Source: Actinomadura macra NBRC 14102
GTDB taxonomy: Bacteria > Actinomycetota > Actinomycetes > Streptosporangiales > Streptosporangiaceae
NCBI RefSeq assembly: GCF_001552215.1
Contig: NZ_BCQT01000004.1
Span: 124,001 to 188,000 of the forward strand
Length of the DNA: 64,000 nucleotides
Reading direction: 5' to 3'
The notes below the pieces were generated by a model. It searched no databases. It was not told the DNA's origin and worked only from the letters and a program-made list of their open reading frames with translations. This document shows positions 8,101-16,093 of the stretch, in pieces. The stretch's first letter is position 1. Every line of letters begins with the position of its first letter. Both the position numbers and the translations under genes were made by a program.

Positions 8101-10000
8101 CGGCACCCGGCGTCTCGATGTTGCCGCTGTCGTCCACCGCCCGCGTCTTGATCACCACCGGGCCGTTGCCGGTCGCGTCCCACTTGTAGGTCCAGCTCGC
8201 GCGGCCGGTCGCGGGATGCCACGAGGCGCCGTTGTCGGTGGACACCTCGACGCCGGCGACCTGCCCGCCGCTGTCGCTGGCGGTTCCGCTGACCGTCACG
8301 GTGCGGCCGTTCACGATCTGCGTGCTCGCGACCGGCGAGGTCACCGTGGACACGGGCGCGGTGTGGTCCGTCGAGGCCGACGCGCGCACCAGCCCGCTGC
8401 CGTGGATCTGGTAGGGCTGCACGCCCATGTCGGCGAACAGGTTGATCGTCGCCTGCTGGATCTTCGGGTCGGGTGACGTGGGCGCCTCGGACGGCTTGTC
8501 GTGCTCGGCGTCCAGCCCCCACGACCACTGGACCGTCCCCCCGCCGAACACCAGCGCGCCGCTCGGCGCCCGGTACATCGTCAGGCTGTGCGTCGCCCGG
8601 CCCGGCGCCACGTTGAGGCCGTAGTCGATGAGCTTCTCCGGAACGTCCGCCGTCGTCGTGGACATGCGGAACAGGCCCGCCGGCCGGGCACCGTTGTCCA
8701 GGTCCTCGTCCCATTCGTACCCGACGGTCTGGTCGGCGAGTGTCGCCGTCGCCCCCGCCGCCTGGTTCTCCAGGCCGGTGCCACGCCAGAGCCGCATCTT
8801 GCCGTCCGCCGCGGGCACCTTGAGCGCGACGCCGCAGCAGTTCACCGTCCAGATCGTGCCGGTCAGCCCGTTCTCCGGACGGCCTCCGTCCGAGGGCGGG
8901 CTGAACCTGGGATCGCGCCAGCTGCCCGTCCACGTCGCCGTCGGGTCGGTCTTGGCGTTGGCGCGGGTCTCCTTGTAGGTCACCAGCGTCCGGTACGCGG
9001 TGCCGCCGGTGCCGTTCTCCCAGCGCGTCTTCCAGAACACCTCGTTGCCACTGAAGAACGCCAGGTGGACGCCCGCGTCGCGGGCCGCCTCCACGTTGGT
9101 GCGCTCGGCGCCCGACCAGTACTCGTCGTGCCCGACCGACAGGAACGTCTTGTGGTTCTTCAGCAGCGGGCCGCGCGCGTCGACGTCGGCGCCGGCCATG
9201 TAGCTGACGTCGTACCCGTTCGCCTCCAGGAAGCGGATCATCGGGTACTCGTTGGCGAAGACGAAGTCACGCCCCCAGGGCGTGCCCTCGCGGGTGTCGA
9301 ACGGCCGGTTGTAGCTGACCTTGACCGCCCGTCCCGGGGCGGCGGCGCTGTCACCGAAGTAAAGGCTGTTGCCGCCCCACCGGTTGTACGCCTGCCAGGT
9401 GGTATCGGATGTTTTAAACAGCATGTCGGAGTGGCTCGCGTCATTTCGGACGACGAACATGATGTGGTTGTCGTCCTCGGTCCCGTCAGTACGGGAGATG
9501 TGCGCGAAGTAGACGCCGGACACCGCGGTGCTGGGAACCTGCCAGCTCGCCGACACACCCCAGTTGCCACAGTCGATCAGACCGGTGGCATCGTCGGTGA
9601 GACAGGACGGCTGGTGCTGCGGCAGCGTCGCCGACGGTGACACCGAGGCGACCTTGCGCGCACCGTCTCCGCCGTAATAGCCCATCCGGTAAATGTCGAG
9701 TGAGTACCGGCTCGCAGGCGTGTTGACTTTGAACTGAACCTGTTGCCCGACATTTACGCTGAAGTTCGCCGAGAAACCCTCGATGGTCTGCCCGCCACCG
9801 GAGACCTTCTCCCACTCCGAGGACGGCGAACCGGCCTTCGAATTCTCACATGCCACTGGATTTCCGCCGCTGTCACAAGGACCCACGGCGGCCAGCACGG
9901 CCGGCTGCGCCAGTGCGGCCAGCCCCGCTGCGACCAGCCCCGACACGAGCAGCATGAGCAGCGTCAGGCGCCGCGCCCGCTGCTTCCCGCCCCGATTCAC
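5141..10000 (-). CDS. Giant secreted protein: DMFase-like N-domain, Ig-like domains and four DUF4082 modules
   Basis: About 1,619 residues. A signal peptide follows the basic segment NRGGKQRARR. The first third (RYSLDIYRMGYYGGDGARK, GHDEYWSGAERTNVEAARD, FFSGNEVFWKTRW) resembles the N,N-dimethylformamidase beta-subunit C-terminal fold. Then come an Ig-like domain and four DUF4082 modules coded around 7590-8085, 6780-7260, 5990-6460 and 5141-5640, each starting with a CPC or CPCxxF/W motif and containing GWVTGVRFYKG. Three Ig-like domains ending in AGN-M/L and FTT separate them. The start is GTG 10000 (GAGG six bases upstream); ATG 10051 in the same frame is the alternative. It probably acts at the cell surface, but the catalytic role is unknown. 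Confidence 0.85.
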   Translation of the reverse strand: MNRGGKQRARRLTLLMLLVSGLVAAGLAALAQPAVLAAVGPCDSGGNPVACENSKAGSPSSEWEKVSGGGQTIEGFSANFSVNVGQQVQFKVNTPASRYSLDIYRMGYYGGDGARKVASVSPSATLPQHQPSCLTDDATGLIDCGNWGVSASWQVPSTAVSGVYFAHISRTDGTEDDNHIMFVVRNDASHSDMLFKTSDTTWQAYNRWGGNSLYFGDSAAAPGRAVKVSYNRPFDTREGTPWGRDFVFANEYPMIRFLEANGYDVSYMAGADVDARGPLLKNHKTFLSVGHDEYWSGAERTNVEAARDAGVHLAFFSGNEVFWKTRWENGTGGTAYRTLVTYKETRANAKTDPTATWTGSWRDPRFSPPSDGGRPENGLTGTIWTVNCCGVALKVPAADGKMRLWRGTGLENQAAGATATLADQTVGYEWDEDLDNGARPAGLFRMSTTTADVPEKLIDYGLNVAPGRATHSLTMYRAPSGALVFGGGTVQWSWGLDAEHDKPSEAPTSPDPKIQQATINLFADMGVQPYQIHGSGLVRASASTDHTAPVSTVTSPVASTQIVNGRTVTVSGTASDSGGQVAGVEVSTDNGASWHPATGRASWTYKWDATGNGPVVIKTRAVDDSGNIETPGAGTTVAVGCPCRLFGDSVVPAVPADSDTVSLEAGVKFKSAVSGWVTGVRFYKGTGNTGTHTGSLWKADGTKLASTTFTDETASGWQTAMFPVAVQIDAGTTYVVSYFAPNGHYSADANFFSINAHERPPLTAPKAEADGGNGVYRSGSSGFPTSTYSGGNYYVDPLFVTVKPPDTMAPTVVDNTPYAGSSSVKTSTKPTVTFSEAVQTGTPNFTLKNGTATVAGTASLDASRTVLTFTPSATLPDNTKLTVTVTGAKDDAGNTMQDFTYFFTTAKATPQPGSCPCSIWNDSTSPGVEGVNDPNELELGVRFTADGDGFIKGIRFHKGRNNDGTHIGTLWTAAGQQLASATFSNESTLGWQEVTFSTPVHVTAGTTYVASYHTTKGWYSANYGGLSAATYNPPLKALANGDGGGNGVYKYGPRGFPNQSSGASNYWVDVVYEPPPDTTAPSVTVKRPGSDATSVPTGSKITATFNEPVRTGSPVFTLAGPGGQAVSGSVALDSSGRVATFTPASGLAAATTYTASVSGAKDIAGNTMSGTTQWSFTTSGSCPCTLFPSDAAPSTPSSGDGNALEAGVKFTADQNGWVSGVRFYKGAGNTGTHTGSLWRTDGTRLATGTFTGETTSGWQRLTFSAPVPVSAGVTYIASYFAPNGNYSADGGYFGNAYDNAPLHAPSNDAASGNGVYIYSATSRFPNQTYGAANYWVDPVFSLVAPGDTTPPTIDTVDPVDGATSVPRVVHPSVTFDEAVQGATVQFTVTGPGGTAVPGSVSYDPATRTSSFTPTSALGWQTKYTVKVEGAKDLAGNTLASAKTWSFTTAKQTTPGTCPCSVWADEDAPQVPSVDDHGSVELGMKFRADSNGWVTGVRFYKGAGNTGTHTGSLWKPDGTRLATATFSNESAAGWQQVTFSSPVQVTAGTTYIVSYLAPNGRYSANVGGFANAGVDAPPLHALRAGDDGPNGLYAYGSGGFPTSGSTSNYWVDVVFTTTQP

Positions 10001-10055
10001 GACGACCTCGACCAGACCATTTGTGCCCCTCAGGCTCGGCCCCCGCCACAAGAAC

Positions 10056-10082
10056 CGGGGGTGCCTGAACGAGACCCCCGGC
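10056..10082 (-). terminator. GC hairpin between acyltransferase and giant secreted protein
   Basis: The arms CCGGGGGT and ACCCCCGG form a perfect 8-bp stem around an 11-base loop. It lies after the acyltransferase stop (10196) and close to or in the 5' leader of the giant gene. It could end transcription from the acyltransferase or act in the leader. There is no T-tract, so the call is weak. A TATAGT hexamer on the reverse strand at about 10135-10130 could be a -10 for the giant gene. Confidence 0.35.
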
Positions 10083-10195
10083 CCGCTTCGATTAGCAGGC
10101 CATTTGGGCAGGCCCTCGAAAGCACTCCGACTATAAGGTGGGCCGCACGAGCCGATGCCGGATTGGCCGGTGGTGGCCTCGCCGGAAGACGGGCG

Positions 10196-10807
10196 TCACC
10201 TGTTCGACAAGATCAGGCGTCCGCTTCCGGGCCCGCCCTCCGTCACGTACTCCTCGCCCGTGCGCGGGCAACGCCAGCGGCCGTCGCCCTCGTTCTTGAG
10301 CGGCTCCCCGGCGCGGCCGACCCAGCCGATCCGCCGGGCCGGGCTGCCCACGACGAGCGCGAAGTCCGGAACGTCCTTGGTGACCACCGCGCCCGCGCCG
10401 ACGAGAGCGTGGCGGCCGATCGTCCGGCCGGCCACGATCACGGCGCGGGCGCCGATGGACGCGCCCTCCCGCACCGTGACGCCGAGCGCGTCCCAGTCGC
10501 CAGGACGCTTGAGGTCACCGTCCACGTCCGCCGAACGCGGGTACAGGTCGTTGGTCAGCACCGCGGCGGGGCCGATGAACACCCCGTCCTCCAGCACGGC
10601 CGGCTCGTAGACGAGCGCGTGGTTCTGCAGCTTGACGCGGTCGCCGATGCGGACGCCGGGGCCGACATAGGCGCCCCGCCCGACGATGCAGTCGCGACCG
10701 AGGACCGCGTCCTCACGTACCTGCGCCAGATGCCAGATCGTGGTCCCCTCACCGAGGAACGCGCGCTCGTCGACGTCCGCGCTGGGAAGGATGCGGGCTT
10801 CGCCCAT
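10196..10807 (-). CDS. Left-handed beta-helix acyltransferase (WlbB/WbpD-like sugar N-acetyltransferase)
   Basis: A 203-residue hexapeptide-repeat protein: IGDRVKLQNHALVYEPAVLE, VFIGPAAVLTND, REGASIGARAVIVAGRTIG and HALVGAGAVVTKDVPDFALV show the regular hexad pattern, and the catalytic-type histidine sits in the NHALVYE turn. The tail has paired CPRTGEEY, as in WlbB/WbpD enzymes. It would acetylate the 3-amino group made by the DegT enzyme. The start is ATG 10807, preceded by CCGGAGGCACCCCT; an in-frame ATG at 10837 lacks a site. It is the first gene of the leftward operon and diverges from the GT2 gene at 10825. Confidence 0.88.
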   Translation of the reverse strand: MGEARILPSADVDERAFLGEGTTIWHLAQVREDAVLGRDCIVGRGAYVGPGVRIGDRVKLQNHALVYEPAVLEDGVFIGPAAVLTNDLYPRSADVDGDLKRPGDWDALGVTVREGASIGARAVIVAGRTIGRHALVGAGAVVTKDVPDFALVVGSPARRIGWVGRAGEPLKNEGDGRWRCPRTGEEYVTEGGPGSGRLILSNR

Positions 10808-10824
10808 AGGGGTGCCTCCGGAAG

Positions 10825-11685
10825 GTGACTGGTTCATACTCTGCCGTTGTGGTGAGCATCGTGATCCCCGCGCACAACGAGGCCCGCGTCATCGGCCGCC
10901 TGCTGGACGGGCTGCTGGACGCCGCCGACCCGGACGAGTTCGACATCGTGGTGGTGCCGAACGGCTGCACCGACGAGACGGCGCAGGTCGCGGCCTCCTA
11001 CGGCCCGTCCGTCCGGGTGGTGGAATCGCCCGAGGCGTCCAAGGCGGCGGCGCTGAAGCTCGGCGACGAGGCAGCTCGCGGGTTCCCCCGCCTGTACGTC
11101 GACGCCGACGTCGAACTGCGCACCGAGGACGTGCGGGCGCTCGCGGCAGCACTGGACCGGCCGGATGTGGCCGCGGCGGCGCCGTCCCGCCGCCTGGACA
11201 TGACGGGCCGCGCCTGGCCCGTCCGCTCGTACTACCGGGTGTGGACGCGGCTGCCCGAGGTCCAGCGCGGGCTGTTCGGCCGCGGCGTCGTCGGGGTCAC
11301 GGCCGCCGGTCACGCACGGCTCGCCGCACTGCCCCACGTGATCGCCGACGACCTGGCGTCCTCGCTGGCCTTCGACGCCGAGGAGCGGACCGTGGTCGAC
11401 TCCGCCGTCGTCGTCGTGCACCCCCCGCGCACCCTCGGCGACCTGCTCCGGCGCCGCGAGCGAGCCGCGGCCGGGGTCGAGCAGCTCGAAGAGGCGAACC
11501 TCAGCCAGCCGGGCGGCTCGGCCCGCACCAGCCCGTCCGACCTCCTCGCGATGGTGCGGAGCGAGCCACGCCTCGCCCCCCACATGGCCGTCTTCCTGTC
11601 GGTCACGGTCCTGGCGCGCGCCCGGCGAGCCCGCCGCAAGGGCGACTACAGCACCTGGCAGCGCGACGAGAGCAGCCGCACCTGA
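10825..11685 (+). CDS. Family 2 glycosyltransferase (GT-A fold)
   Basis: About 280 residues. VSIVIPAHNEARVIGRLL is the family 2 N-terminus, VVVPNGCTDET the nucleotide-binding turn, and YVDADVEL the metal-binding DxD-type motif; a C-terminal basic helix region (RRRERAAAGVEQL) may sit on the membrane. The start is uncertain: GTG at 10825, 10849 or 10852 are in frame, and the GTGs next to VSIVIP best fit family length. It is divergent from the acyltransferase with only about 17-45 bases between, so the control region is shared. The acceptor is unknown. Confidence 0.85.
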   Translation: MTGSYSAVVVSIVIPAHNEARVIGRLLDGLLDAADPDEFDIVVVPNGCTDETAQVAASYGPSVRVVESPEASKAAALKLGDEAARGFPRLYVDADVELRTEDVRALAAALDRPDVAAAAPSRRLDMTGRAWPVRSYYRVWTRLPEVQRGLFGRGVVGVTAAGHARLAALPHVIADDLASSLAFDAEERTVVDSAVVVVHPPRTLGDLLRRRERAAAGVEQLEEANLSQPGGSARTSPSDLLAMVRSEPRLAPHMAVFLSVTVLARARRARRKGDYSTWQRDESSRT

Positions 11686-11687
11686 GC

Positions 11688-12692
11688 TCACCGCCGGGGC
11701 CAGCCGGGCAGCCACTCGCGGCGGGCCGCCCAGAGTTTGCGCCAGTCCTCGCCCCGCGCGGTCGCACGCCCCTGCCGCTCGGGACGCGCCGACAGCAGCC
11801 GGCTGAGCACGGCGCGGGCGAGGACACCGAAAGCGAGCAGCCCCACGGCAAGATGCCCAAGACCGGGCCTCAGATGGCGGCGCAGCAGGGTGGTCTTGCC
11901 GGTGAACAGCAACACCAGTTTGCCGATGCTGCTGGACGACCCGCCCACGTCATGCTGGTAGACGCCCCGCCCGGTGACCGTGGGCCGGTAACCGCGAGCG
12001 GCGGCGCGCAGGCACAGGTCGGCGTCCTCGGCGTACATGAAGAAGCCCTTGTCGAACCCGCCGGTCTCGTTCCACGCCCGCCGTGAGACGAGCATGAACC
12101 CCCCGGTGACGACCGGGACACGGCGGACCTGCTCCTCACCGGTCCAGGGCCGCGGCGACTCAGGGTCGAAGACGCGGCTGCCGGGGAACGCCGAGGACAG
12201 CATGAACGCGAAGCAGAACGCCGGCCACAACCCGGGCCGTCCCCACCAGGAGCGCGGGTCGGCCGAGCCGTCGCGCCCGACGCAGCGCCCGCCCACGATC
12301 CCGATCGCCGGATCGGAACGCGCGCAGTCCAGCAGGGCCTCGATGCTGCCCGGCGCGGGCACGGTGTCGGGATTGACGAACATCAGCCAGGGGAACCGGG
12401 CCCGTTCGGCGCCCGCGTGGCAGCCGTGCGCGAACCCGCCGTTGTGGCCGGTCTCGATGACCCGCGCGTCGGGCGCCGCCGCCCGCGCCACGTCCGGCGT
12501 CTCGTCGCCCGAGTCGTTGTCGACGATGATCAGCTCGGCCGGGTAGTGCCCGGCGGCATGCCGCAGCGCCGCCACGCAGTCGCCGATGTAGCGGGCGCTG
12601 CGATAGGTCAGGACGATGATCGAGACCCCGTCGCCCTGCGGCACGGGGGCGTCCGCGCCGAGGAACGTGGTTCCGCTGAGATCGGGCCGCAC
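11688..12692 (-). CDS. Family 2 glycosyltransferase, rhamnosyltransferase-like
   Basis: A 334-residue GT-A enzyme: VSIIVLTYRSARYIGDC, IIVDNDSGDET, the MFVNPDTVP metal-binding motif and the catalytic-base region ETGGFDKGFFMYAEDADLCLR, all typical of rhamnosyl/N-acetylglucosaminyl transferases that extend cell-wall or capsular chains. The C-terminal part (LGHLAVGLLAFGVLARAVLS) is one hydrophobic helix. GTG 12692 follows GGGGGAGG at five bases. It converges on the GT2 gene at 10825 with two bases between the stops. This is the outer gene of the polysaccharide locus. Confidence 0.88.
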   Translation of the reverse strand: MRPDLSGTTFLGADAPVPQGDGVSIIVLTYRSARYIGDCVAALRHAAGHYPAELIIVDNDSGDETPDVARAAAPDARVIETGHNGGFAHGCHAGAERARFPWLMFVNPDTVPAPGSIEALLDCARSDPAIGIVGGRCVGRDGSADPRSWWGRPGLWPAFCFAFMLSSAFPGSRVFDPESPRPWTGEEQVRRVPVVTGGFMLVSRRAWNETGGFDKGFFMYAEDADLCLRAAARGYRPTVTGRGVYQHDVGGSSSSIGKLVLLFTGKTTLLRRHLRPGLGHLAVGLLAFGVLARAVLSRLLSARPERQGRATARGEDWRKLWAARREWLPGWPRR

Positions 12693-12921
12693 CGCATCCT
12701 CCCCCGGGACCGTCCGCGCTCGGTGGCAGCACGCCGGTCAGTGATGGTGGGTCACAGCGTGCACCATTCCGCCCGCCGTGACCGGTGTGCTGACCGGTCA
12801 TGGTCAGAGCGTCCAACCTTGTCGTAGCTTATGGCTAGATGTCGTCCTGAGCTGCGGAGATTCCCCACCGAGATCCCCGGACTCCCCGCTCAGCAGGGCC
12901 TCCGTGTGTCCAGGATGGGAC

Positions 12922-13884
12922 ATGGCCTTCCCCCTGATGCCCGGCTACGACCACATCAACGTGGTCGCCGACCTCGACCCCGGCGCGGCGCTGCGGGACA
13001 TCGAGCTCGGCGAGCGGATCCGGGACTACCCGAAGCTCCTCCCGGCCGGTTCCCCCGACTTCGGCCACGCGGTGCAGACCGGCACCGAATGGCGTATCTG
13101 CTCCGCCGGCGCGTCCGACCCGTCCGGCGCCCGCTACAGCCTCGCGTTCGACCTCCGCCGGGACGCCGCCGAGGAGGACCCCCGGACGGCCCGCGCCATG
13201 CGCGCCGCCGCCGACCGGCTCGACCCCGAAGAGGGCAACCAGCTCCCCAAGGACGAATGGGAGATCGGCGACCGCCGCTACCGCGTCATCCGCATGGAAC
13301 GCTTCGCGCTGATCGGGCACCACACGATGGAACCTCCCCGCGGCTACGACGACACCCTCCGCGACGACGACCCCCTCAACCGGTACCTCATCGACCCGCG
13401 CGCACCGGTCGGCCAGTGGGAGGCGCAGCTCAGGCTGAACCTCGTCGGCTTCGTCGCACTGCCCAGCACCGCCTCCGACACCGCCCGGACCGAGGCCCAC
13501 CACGCGATCCTCACCCACCCCGGAGTCGTCCTGCTCCCACCCTCCTTCACGGTGGTGGAGATCAAGGGCGACGCCTGGCAGCCCCTCACCGGCGGCGACC
13601 ACCCCGAAGAGGCACGCCGCCGCCTGGCCCGCCACTTCGGCGACATCATGCCCCGCTTCCGCGAGTTCCAGGGCGACCCCGTCCCGCCCGAGGAACGCGC
13701 ACAGTGGGCGGAGGCGTCCAAGCAGATCGAGGCCACCGTCGACCACACGTTCACGGTCATGGGCCGCGAGTTCCGCATCCTGCGCATCTCCCGAATGCTG
13801 CGACTGGGCAAAGACGGCCCCGAGGCCCCCCGCCCCTGCGACCAGGAACGCTACGGCCTCAACGGAACCGCGATGCAGGAGTGA
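12922..13884 (+). CDS. DUF5954 family protein
   Basis: A 320-residue soluble protein with no signal or membrane segment. It has the DUF5954 layout: an acidic N-terminus, a central RYRVIRMERFALIG segment and a C-terminal FRILRISRMLRLGKDGPE segment that repeats the YRVIRMER pattern. These proteins are common in streptomycetes and Actinomadura and have no known function. ATG 12922 is preceded by CCAGGATGGGAC. It stands alone, pointing away from the polysaccharide locus. Confidence 0.75.
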   Translation: MAFPLMPGYDHINVVADLDPGAALRDIELGERIRDYPKLLPAGSPDFGHAVQTGTEWRICSAGASDPSGARYSLAFDLRRDAAEEDPRTARAMRAAADRLDPEEGNQLPKDEWEIGDRRYRVIRMERFALIGHHTMEPPRGYDDTLRDDDPLNRYLIDPRAPVGQWEAQLRLNLVGFVALPSTASDTARTEAHHAILTHPGVVLLPPSFTVVEIKGDAWQPLTGGDHPEEARRRLARHFGDIMPRFREFQGDPVPPEERAQWAEASKQIEATVDHTFTVMGREFRILRISRMLRLGKDGPEAPRPCDQERYGLNGTAMQE

Positions 13885-13911
13885 CCTGGGCTCCCCTGGC
13901 CGTCCAGGCGT

Positions 13912-14172
13912 CTACCAGCCGACGTGGACGAGCAGCCGCCGCACCTCGACGGCGAGCGCACCCTCGGTACCGGCCTCCACCAGCCGGGCCCCGCACCACG
14001 CCCACGGCCACGGCCACGGCCACGGCCACGGCACAACGGCGAACCAATGCCCGGTCGCCCGCCCGTACCAGTACTGGATGCCCTCAGGCACCCGGACGTC
14101 CGGCGCGGGCGCCGCCTGCCGTGCCAACAGAGCCGCCACCGCCGTGTCGACAGGAGCCTGCGACCAGGTCAT
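13912..14172 (-). CDS. Small hypothetical protein with a Pro-Trp repeat
   Basis: 86 residues starting MTWSQAPVDTAVAALLARQA; its ATG overlaps the stop of the gene at 14172-14399 (ATGA), so the two are coupled. The middle contains five Pro-Trp dipeptides followed by AW, produced by a CCACGG/GGCCAC hexamer run in the DNA. The family is not recognised; the first half (EGIQYWYGRATGHWFAVVP) resembles small partner proteins often found beside actinomycete HTH regulators. Confidence 0.65.
   Translation of the reverse strand: MTWSQAPVDTAVAALLARQAAPAPDVRVPEGIQYWYGRATGHWFAVVPWPWPWPWPWAWCGARLVEAGTEGALAVEVRRLLVHVGW
13997..14032. repeat. Hexanucleotide microsatellite (GGCCAC)n
   Basis: A run of about five to six near-perfect GGCCAC units lies inside the small gene at 13912-14172. 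Unit gain or loss would change the number of Pro-Trp pairs without breaking frame. Confidence 0.9.
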
Positions 14173-14399
14173 CACAACGACCCCCCAGCGTGCTCGCGCA
14201 GCAGGCCACGCAGTCCCTCGGCGGTGTCGGCGTCGAAGGTGGCGCCCTCGACGCGCGACAGATCCTCGCTGACAAGGGTCACCCTGGTCGCCCACCAGCG
14301 CCCAGTGTCGGTGGTGTGGATGATCGACCAGCGCGGGAACTCCGCCTGTAGTGCGGCTTTCTCCGCGTCCACAACCGCCGACGGCGGTACCGTGCCCAT
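14172..14399 (-). CDS. Small hypothetical protein of the FPxW..GRWWATR type
   Basis: 75 residues: MGTVPPSAVVDAEKAALQAE then FPRWSIIHTTDTGRWWATR. Short proteins with this FPxW-(x)n-GRWWATR pattern recur in Streptomyces and Actinomadura next to HTH regulators; no activity is known. It is the first gene of a two-gene unit and is divergent from the HTH pseudogene at 14642, with about 240 bases between. Confidence 0.7.
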   Translation of the reverse strand: MGTVPPSAVVDAEKAALQAEFPRWSIIHTTDTGRWWATRVTLVSEDLSRVEGATFDADTAEGLRGLLREHAGGSL

Positions 14400-14421
14400 A
14401 GGCCGGACCTCTCTTCCGGTC

Positions 14422-14468
14422 AGGCCCCGGCCGGTGGTGAGGTCACCGCGTCCGGGGCCGCCTCTTTT
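14422..14468 (+). other. GC hairpin with T-rich tail upstream of the HTH pseudogene
   Basis: GGCCCCGG (14423-14430) can pair with CCGGGGCC (14452-14459), and the intervening bases contain a smaller GGTG/CACC stem; CCTCTTTT follows. There is no plus-strand gene upstream, so it could be a relic terminator or part of a leader RNA for the gene at 14642. Confidence 0.3.
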
Positions 14469-14641
14469 GGGGTCGGGGCCACGCGCCGAAGGTGTCGGTC
14501 ACACGCGAAGCGGCTACTACGCGGGCCCGCACCCTGAGTAAACGCCTGCACAGTGCGTGACGGAACGCTCACAATGGTGTGAGGCCAGGGTCGTCCCACT
14601 GGTGGGCGATTCCCTCTCAGCGGCGAAGGGTGTCAGGCGTC

Positions 14642-15957
14642 ATGACCGACCAGCAGCGCCCCGCATGGGCCGTCCGCCTCCAGACCGAACGCCAAGCACG
14701 CGGCTGGGGCCCCTTCGAAACCGCCCGCCGCCTACGCGAAGCGGTCGGCATCACCCACCACCCCACCGACAAGGTCAAAAGCCTCGCCAAACAAGTCACC
14801 CGACACGAAAAGGGCCACGTCTTCCCCACCGACTGGGCACCGCCTACGCCACCGCATACGAGACAACATCGGCAGACCTGTTCGGCACCGAGAGACCATC
14901 CCTCAAACCGGACGCTAGCGTGGATATCCCGGCACCTCTCCACGCAAGGGAAGACGACATGGAGCGCCGCGCCCTGCTACAACTGGCCGCGCTGGGAATC
15001 AGCGCCGGCGCCCTCGGCTTAAGCGGGGAACCCGTCCGCCAGTTGCTCGCCCTGGCCCTGGACAGCGAACCCCGCGATATCGACGACTGGCACCTGACGG
15101 TCTCGGACCATCTGCACGCGCTGCGTACCCAGTCACCCGCGCAGGTCCGGGATGGCCTGGTCATAGACCTGATCGCCATCCAACGTCAGCTACGGACCGA
15201 CACCGGGAGCGAAATCGAACTCCAGCGCGTGACGTCCGGATTGTCTTTCCTGTACGCGAACGTACTGACCCGCCTCGGGGACCACGGCGCCGCAATTCAT
15301 TGGTCGCGGACGGCGCGCGCCGCCGCCGACGCCTCCGGCGACCTGGATCTGCGTTTGATGGTCCGCTGCGAGGAGGCGGGATACGGGTTGTACGGTCAAC
15401 GCGACCTACAAACGGTGCTCCAGCTCATAGAAGCGGCGGAACGGATCGCGGGAGACGCACCGTCCTTCTGGCTGGCCGACCTCGCAGGCACCCGGGCCAA
15501 GGCGCTGGCCCGACTCGGCAGACGGGACGAGGCCAGGCAAGCCTTGAACACCCTCGTCGGCTACGAGGGAGAGGACTTCCGCGCGAACTTCATCCCGGCC
15601 CTACGAACCGGGTCTCAGGCTCCCTTCGCCGAGAGCTGGGTGTACGCGTACGCAGGGGACGAGGCCAGGACGGGAAGAGCACGCGAGTCCGTTCTCTCCC
15701 GAACTCGCGATTATCAGTACGCCGCGAACGTCCGGCTCCATGAGGCCCTGTGCACCGTGGTCAACGGTGGGACGGACACCGGCGCCAAGCAGGCCGCCGA
15801 GATCCTCGCCACGCTCCCAGCGGGCCAACAGAGCCAAATGATCACCGACACCGGGAAGGCCATCTTGCGCACCGTCCCGCTCGAACAGCGGGACCGCCCG
15901 AGCGTACGGGACCTACGCGCCCTCGTCACCGGCCCGAGCCGCCACAAGCTAGCGTGA
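14642..15957 (+). pseudogene. Frameshifted copy of the HTH/sensor regulator at 19781
   Basis: The reading frame starts MTDQQRPAWAVRLQTERQAR and matches the intact paralogue at 19781-21106 almost base for base through GHVFPTDW, then loses one C at about 14837 (GACTGGGCACC here, GACTGGGCCACC there). The rest of the protein (DLFGTERPSL... to GPSRHKLA) continues in the next frame to 15957. The N-terminal domain is an XRE-like helix-turn-helix; the C-terminal ~300 residues are helical TPR-like sensor repeats. MERRALLQLAALG at 14959 could still start a separate sensor fragment. A sequencing slip is the other explanation. Confidence 0.8.
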
Positions 15958-15965
15958 TCTCGCAA

Positions 15966-15991
15966 AGCCCCGCCGAGCAAACGGCGGGGCT
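15966..15991 (+). terminator. Hairpin terminator after the HTH pseudogene
   Basis: The perfect 10-bp arms AGCCCCGCCG and CGGCGGGGCT flank a 6-base loop, starting nine bases after the stop codon at 15957. There is no long T-run, as is usual in high-GC actinomycetes. Confidence 0.7.
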
Positions 15992-16018
15992 CCTAGGCTG
16001 CTCGGCCGACCGCTGGTC

Positions 16019-16055
16019 GTTGCGATCCTCGTCTGCCACTGAAGGCGGACGCCAC
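16019..16055 (+). repeat. Solitary 37-nt CRISPR-like repeat
   Basis: It begins GTTGCGATCCTCGTCTGCC and ends GGCGGACGCCAC. It is a close match, in the same orientation, to the three spaced repeats at 21232-21417. It stands alone, 61 bases past the HTH pseudogene. Confidence 0.75.
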
Positions 16056-16093
16056 ACGACTCACCGAATCTGATGCGGACGGAGCCCAACGTG

